This document shows, in pieces, positions 5,257-6,518 of a stretch of DNA of 6,518 nt. The notes beneath the pieces are model-generated. The model was given only the letters and a program-made list of their open reading frames with translations. It was not told the origin of the DNA and made no database searches. This stretch comes from Planctomycetota bacterium (GTDB lineage Bacteria > Planctomycetota > Phycisphaerae > UBA1845), in contig JADFRO010000176.1 in assembly GCA_022561255.1 (NCBI GenBank), forward strand, positions 1 to 6,518, in the 5' to 3' direction. Position 1 is the stretch's first letter. Each line of letters opens with the position of its first letter. A program made the translations under genes and the position numbers.

Positions 5257-5402
5257 CCTGCGCGAGATTCTGGCGGTGAACTCTCGGTTATGGAGGGCCA
5301 AACGCCCAGCCTGGTGAAGACTTGTGCCGGATGGTCGGCGGCTTGTCGCGAAAGACGAGGCCGATACCGCCGTTGGGGGCAGCCTAGAATCGTTGCCGCA
5401 GG
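5257..5402 (+). ncRNA. Candidate structured RNA upstream of rpsB
   Basis: Perfect complementary arms are nested. P1 is CCTGCG (5257-5262) with CGCAGG (5397-5402). P2 is GATTCT (5266-5271) with AGAATC (5386-5391). P3 is GGCGGT (5272-5277) with ACCGCC (5366-5371). P2 and P3 are contiguous on the 5' side. Directly abutting P3 is hairpin P4: TCGGC (5335-5339) with GCCGA (5360-5364), a 2-base bulge, then CTTGTC (5342-5347) with GACGAG (5354-5359) around GCGAAA. A small GGGC/GCCC hairpin (5295-5307) lies inside the multiloop. The G-T pairs favour the plus strand. I cannot match it to RNase P, tmRNA, SRP, 6S or a known riboswitch. It could be a free small RNA or, if a promoter lies upstream, part of the rpsB leader. 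It was found by eye, so chance pairing in GC-rich DNA is possible. Confidence 0.3.
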
Positions 5403-5426
5403 CTCGTGTACGTCGTTGAGCGGCAG

Positions 5427-5454
5427 TTGATCCGGGGCGAAAATCTGTTACATT
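5427..5454 (+). promoter_or_regulatory. Probable rpsB promoter
   Basis: TTGATC (5427-5432, four of six matches to TTGACA), a 16-base spacer and TACATT (5449-5454, four of six matches to TATAAT). Transcription would start near 5461 and leave a leader of about 58 bases before the TTG start. In that leader, CGTCC-GGATT-GGACG (5468-5482) can form a small hairpin. Many bacterial rpsB leaders bind S2 for feedback control, but I cannot recognise the known motif here. Confidence 0.4.
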
Positions 5455-5507
5455 GATGGGTTCGAGGCGTCCGGATTGGACGGCGTCAAGTTTCGTGGAA
5501 CGATACT

Positions 5508-5514
5508 GGAGGTG
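5508..5514 (+). promoter_or_regulatory. Ribosome binding site that fixes the rpsB start
   Basis: GGAGGTG, a near-perfect Shine-Dalgarno, with its GGAGG core six bases before TTG 5519. No ATG or GTG follows at this distance, and conserved S2 sequence starts two residues later. This settles TTG as the start over the upstream in-frame TTG (5453) and ATG (5456). Confidence 0.85.
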
Positions 5515-5518
5515 TTTT

Positions 5519-6409
5519 TTGGCATCGGAGTTGGTACGTCAATTGGTGGACGCAGGAATCCACTTTGGCCACCGCGTGAGCCGCTGGAATCCCAAGATGT
5601 CACCGTACATCTTCGGGAAGCGCAACACCATTCACATCATCGACATTCGAGAGACTGTGAGGGGTTTGCTTCGAGCGAAGAAGTTCATCGCGCTACTGGT
5701 AGCCAAAGGTGAGGATGTATTGTTTGTTGGAACCAAACGGCAGGCGCGACCTCAGGTTCGTCAGCATGCTGAGCGTGTGGGAATGCCGTACGTCACGGAG
5801 CGCTGGCTAGGCGGAACGTTAACAAACTTTCGCACGATCCGCTTGCGGCTTGGCCGACTCGAAGAGCTTGAGCAGGCCGAGAGCGACGGTACGGCGCTTG
5901 AATACAGCAAGAAGATGATCGCCTCGCGTACGCGCGAGGCGCGTAAGATTAAGCGAAACCTGGAGGGCATCCGAAACATGACCCGCCTCCCCGGTGCGCT
6001 CATCGTGATCGACGTGCAGCGTGAACACAACGCCGTTCGCGAGGCGAAGAAGCTGAAGATTCCGACGGTTTGCCTCATCGACACCGACTCCGACCCGGAC
6101 TTCGCCGACATTCCGATCCCCGGGAACGACGACGCCATCCGTGCCATCGACACGATTTTGACGCACCTCGCTGACTCGGTGGAAGAGGGCCTGAGAGGGC
6201 GCAAAATCAGCAAAGCGGAAGACGACGAACCTTCCCAGAAGCGCCAGCAATCTTCGCCCACCACGTCAGCCAGCGCCGACGACGAACCGCCGACAGAGGG
6301 TGGCGAATCGATCGGGGCGGAGGCGTCTACGGCGGTCGCAGGCCCAACGGAAACCACAGATCCGGGCCTCGCTTCAGCGGCGACGGCTCCGCCGGAATCG
6401 TCGTCGTAA
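5519..6409 (+). CDS. rpsB: Small ribosomal subunit protein S2 (uS2), TTG start, extended acidic tail
   Basis: S2 binds late on the 30S subunit between head and body and is needed for S1 association. Translated from TTG 5519 it has 296 residues. Conserved S2 sequence: LVDAGIHFGHRVSRWNPKM (9-27), NTIHIIDI (36-43), VGTKRQA (70-76), VTERWLGGTLTNF (92-104), LPGALIVIDVQREHNAV (157-173) and LIDTDSDPDFADIPIPGNDDA (186-206). The usual DTNxDP reads DTDSDP. Bacterial S2 is usually near 240-250 residues; this one continues as a 63-residue tail (234-296) rich in Glu, Asp, Ser, Thr, Ala and Pro, which looks disordered. A strong Shine-Dalgarno and a promoter-like pair precede it. It is divergent from lpxB, and tsf is not recognisable downstream. 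The minus-strand frames across it are shadows. Confidence 0.97.
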   Translation: MASELVRQLVDAGIHFGHRVSRWNPKMSPYIFGKRNTIHIIDIRETVRGLLRAKKFIALLVAKGEDVLFVGTKRQARPQVRQHAERVGMPYVTERWLGGTLTNFRTIRLRLGRLEELEQAESDGTALEYSKKMIASRTREARKIKRNLEGIRNMTRLPGALIVIDVQREHNAVREAKKLKIPTVCLIDTDSDPDFADIPIPGNDDAIRAIDTILTHLADSVEEGLRGRKISKAEDDEPSQKRQQSSPTTSASADDEPPTEGGESIGAEASTAVAGPTETTDPGLASAATAPPESSS

Positions 6410-6518
6410 CATCGCCGACGCAGCATTCATCGGCGCCGGCAGGACGGCCCGAAGCCAACCCGGCGTATACTCGAAACAGGATACGAAAATGGCGTAGGCC
6501 GCCGTCAGTGGCTCCGCC
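6410..6518 (+). other. Region after rpsB: weak hairpin, promoter-like box and ATG-GCG-TAG
   Basis: CGCCGA (6413-6418) can pair with TCGGCG (6430-6435) over an 11-base loop with no T tract, a weak terminator candidate. TATACT (6466-6471) is a good -10 box without a convincing -35. AGG (6478-6480) stands eight bases before ATG-GCG-TAG (6489-6497), a start codon followed by a stop one codon later. tsf commonly follows rpsB and often begins Met-Ala, but nothing after the TAG looks like the start of elongation factor Ts, and only 21 bases remain in view. Confidence 0.3.

Noticed and set aside
5230..5430. 66-codon open frame between lpxB and rpsB
   Set aside because: It has no convincing ribosome site, no family motif and a Cys/Arg-rich composition typical of translated non-coding GC-rich DNA. 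The nested helices are the better explanation of this stretch.
5761..6426. 221-codon minus-strand open frame
   Set aside because: It is fully antisense to conserved rpsB sequence and is low-complexity over the tail. No independent support.

Overview
The window looks like chromosomal DNA of a planctomycete, most likely a Phycisphaerae-type lineage. This is inferred from four things. There is a membrane protein with an N-terminal CGYNLRGL/CPEC zinc ribbon. There is a secreted protein ending in a Cys-Gly, hydrophobic stretch and RRR tail. Palindromes of the type CGCGGGCT-AA-AGCCCGCG are scattered between genes. Housekeeping genes sit as single units rather than in classical operons. No 16S or other taxonomic marker is present, so the placement is an inference.

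Layout. 1-272 holds the last ~55 codons of a class I/II aminotransferase; a long imperfect palindromic repeat (29-108) lies directly before the recognisable part. 257-1213 (minus) is the zinc-ribbon multi-pass membrane protein, which overlaps the aminotransferase tail by 16 bases, end to end. 1214-1588 has no gene; it holds a second copy of the repeat, a small inverted repeat near promoter-like hexamers, a palindromic core and a tandem repeat grown from it. 1589-2194 is folK (folate synthesis). 2195-2600 is a repeat cluster, part of which is read as the N-terminus of a secreted or anchored protein (2369-3745). 3746-3868 is a convergent intergenic region with two hairpins. 3869-5041 (minus) is lpxB (lipid A disaccharide synthase). 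5042-5518 is a divergent control region with a candidate folded RNA (5257-5402) and a promoter. 5519-6409 is rpsB (ribosomal protein S2) with a TTG start and a long acidic tail. 6410-6518 carries no recognisable gene, although tsf is often found after rpsB.

The genes do not form one pathway. folK, lpxB and rpsB are housekeeping genes for folate, outer-membrane lipid A and the ribosome; the zinc-ribbon and C-terminally anchored proteins are envelope proteins of unknown role. The most unusual content is non-coding: an interrelated set of palindromic repeats that abuts or enters three reading frames, and a nested set of helices upstream of rpsB. I see no defence system, mobile-element protein, CRISPR array, tRNA or rRNA.
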